In this document: positions 62,131-64,000 of the stretch, one piece after another
How the letters are laid out: the number at the start of each line of letters is the position of its first letter
How positions within the stretch are numbered: position 1 is the stretch's first letter
Source of the DNA: Microvelia longipes
Lineage: Eukaryota > Arthropoda > Insecta > Hemiptera > Veliidae
Assembly (NCBI GenBank): GCA_018340805.1
Contig: JACMZG010001908.1
Location: forward strand, 16,926,707 to 16,990,706
Direction: 5' to 3'
Length of the DNA: 64,000 bases
Made by a program: the position numbers and the translations under genes
Notes under the pieces: generated by a model
What the model saw: the letters and a program-made list of their open reading frames with translations, nothing else
Databases searched by the model: none
Told to the model about the DNA's origin: nothing

Positions 62131-62390
62131 TTATATATAACTTAAAATTTTATATTCTTTAATCTATCGTAATGACCTTAATGGTCCATACATAATTTAG
62201 AAAAATGGTCTCAACCCTGGACACAGTAGGTTTAAAACTAAATCAAGGGTGAAATCGCGAAGTATGGGACCAAGGGTCCTTTATATCTCATATCTTTTTA
62301 CATTGCATTTTGTTTACTATAATTACATTAATTAATATTATTAATTAGTTATAACTTAATTATTATAGTTAAGGGAAATAAAAATGTATT

Positions 62391-62555
62391 AATAAAAAAA
62401 TATTAGGTATCTTCAACTAAATATCCCCTACTATATAGATATCTTAAACTTCAGAAATCAATGCTGCTTCATAAAAAAATATTAGGTATCTTCTACTATA
62501 TATCTCCCACTAGATATCTTAAACTTCTGAAATCAATGCTGCTTCATAAAAAAAT
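62391..62555. repeat. tandem duplication, about 78-bp unit
   Basis: AAAAAATATTAGGTATCTTC through AAATCAATGCTGCTTCAT is present twice, with the start of a third copy. Confidence 0.85.
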
Positions 62556-62669
62556 TAGGTCCCCACTAGTCATATATGGGAGTATTATTGTGTAATAAAA
62601 AAAAAATAAATAATCATTATCTTCAGATGGTGTATAATGTAAAGTTTATTAGCTAGTTTTTAGGGAGTA

Positions 62670-62765
62670 AAGAAGCACTTTTCCCTCCCAAGGCAGAAAA
62701 AGTAACTTTTCACTTTACCTTGGGAGTAAAAACTAACTTTTGCTCCCTTGGGAGTGAAAAGTGTT
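62670..62765. repeat. inverted repeat built on TTGGGAG blocks
   Basis: CTTTTCCCTCCCAAGG pairs with CCTTGGGAGTGAAAAG. A third block CCTTGGGAGTAAAA lies between them. Confidence 0.7.
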
Positions 62766-62998
62766 TCCGATTATTGGGTTATTAGAGCCAATTATACCAA
62801 TTTTAAGGGGAGTGGTATTCTTTAAATTTATACAGGTGACCAATCTATTGTTTGTAATTTTTCTGGGAGTGGCACCCCCAAACTTTATAAGGGGTTATAA
62901 GTTTATAACCTCTTGTTTTAAACTTAAAATTTGCTCAATACCCAGGCAGTTTTTTCTTTCTTGAATAGAATAGAATAGTTGGTATTTGGCCTGTGGTG

Positions 62999-63008
62999 TG
63001 TGTATATA

Positions 63009-63076
<68 letters not shown>
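62999..63076. repeat. (TA)n microsatellite
   Basis: TA tract preceding the first copy of the duplicated block at 63074. Confidence 0.95.
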
Positions 63077-63078
<2 letters not shown>

Positions 63079-63311
63079 GTATTTATTTGTTTGTTTATTA
63101 CAATATGATAATTATAGTTTATTATAGTATATATAATAACTAATATTATATTATAATTATATTTATAGTATTATATATTATTTATATATTTATTATATTT
63201 ATATATATATAGATATATATATTATATATATATATATATATTATATATATATATATATATAAATGTATTTATTTGTTTGTTTATTACAATATGATAATTA
63301 TAGTTTATTGT
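63074..63311. repeat. direct duplication flanking TA-rich DNA
   Basis: ATAAATGTATTTATTTGTTT through GATAATTATAGTTTATT occurs at 63074 and again at about 63260. Both follow (TA)n tracts, which suggests slippage or duplication of a whole microsatellite unit. Confidence 0.85.
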
Positions 63312-63897
63312 TATTATAATTGTTTTAATGTTGGGATCTCTAGGTGCTGAAACGAGGACATGTGTAGAAAAAAGTGCGTATGCCTTTAGTTTAATTCTAT
63401 AGCAATGCTTTCTCCTCCCATTAAATATGAAAGATATACAAAACTAAATGACACTATTTGATCCATATGACCTTCATACTTAAGTTTATGTTGCATAATA
63501 TACGTATAAAACAGGATGTTTACGTTACGAGTGTCTATATGTTATGTTGAATGAAAGAAAAACATAAAATGTATAAATCTGAACCATACACGTTTAATAA
63601 TTTTATAACATATTATTTACAGACAGTGGCAATATTCTCTGTTTGATACTTGTTTACTTATTAAAGACACAGACGTGTATTGAAATAAAGTTTAGGTTAG
63701 CCGCTCTTTATTTTAATATTCACAGACTAGTATTAAGTTTAGGTAAGCTGCTATTTGTTTAAATATTCGTCTAGACGATTTAAATAAAGGTTTACATTTT
63801 AGAGAGAGTGAGATGGAGAAGAATTGAGAATGAAATGTATCATAATGGTTGTTATTCTTATTATTTATTCTTATTAGTATTTTTTTATAAAGTTATC

Positions 63898-63962
63898 ATT
63901 GATGATAATAATAATTATCGTTTAGTGCCTTGCTGTCTATCAGGGATATCCCTGCGGGATCA
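63898..63962 (-). mobile_element. tRNA-derived SINE, 3' fragment
   Basis: Only the 3' part is recognisable. On the minus strand it reads ATCCCTGATAGACAGCAAGG, then CACTAAACG and an AT-rich (ATT)-like tail, matching the 3' end of the copy at 43.7 kb. The upstream part is not recognised before the window ends. Confidence 0.6.
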
Positions 63963-64000
63963 ATCTCAATTTAAAAGTTATCATCATAACACAATATGGT

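Overview
The window looks like very AT-rich nuclear DNA from an animal, most likely an arthropod. It holds one convincing protein-coding gene, a remnant of a Jockey/R1-like non-LTR retrotransposon, several SINE-like families, many inverted-repeat (MITE or foldback) elements and many long (TA)n microsatellites. There are no operons, no Shine-Dalgarno-led ORF chains and no intact tRNA or rRNA gene. I cannot name the species. The arthropod assignment is an inference from the DM-domain gene and the style of the retroelements.

The gene, at 17718-18137 on the + strand, encodes a 139-residue DM-domain protein of the Doublesex/DMRT family. All eight zinc ligands are present, but there is one extra residue between the second-site histidines. 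No dimerisation (OD2) domain follows within the ORF. An in-frame stop lies just upstream of the ATG. A CpG-rich island of about 270 bp lies just before the gene (likely promoter/5'UTR). Candidate polyadenylation signals lie about 200 bp after the stop, followed by a 22-copy minisatellite of 30 bp. The gene can therefore be read as a compact single-exon unit. A good 5' splice site near its end means it could also be the DM exon of a longer, alternatively spliced gene.

Layout: 0.7-8.3 kb holds a non-coding 4-kb element with 46-bp TIRs, a related long inverted arm, nested palindromic elements and GC-rich hairpins. 9.3-14.8 kb is a cluster of palindromic SINE-like elements, some with tRNA-like heads, a 440-bp near-perfect palindrome and the LINE 3' fragment. 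17.3-19.2 kb is the DM-gene locus. 19.7-22 kb holds an inverted repeat, a hairpin-forming tandem array and a possible hAT-derived scrap. 22-43 kb is mostly featureless AT-rich DNA with minisatellites (26.0, 29.6, 33.6 and 36.5 kb) and 5S-rRNA-like retroposons. 43-64 kb holds four copies of a tRNA-derived SINE, a 494-bp inverted-repeat element, a G/C-rich repeat island at 52 kb, a pair of about 525-bp MITEs at 59.0 and 61.2 kb, and more (TA)n tracts.

The most interesting object is the short, structurally unusual DM-domain gene, a candidate sexual-differentiation regulator lacking the usual dimerisation module, in a gene-poor, repeat-dense setting. I found no CRISPR, phage or prokaryotic system.
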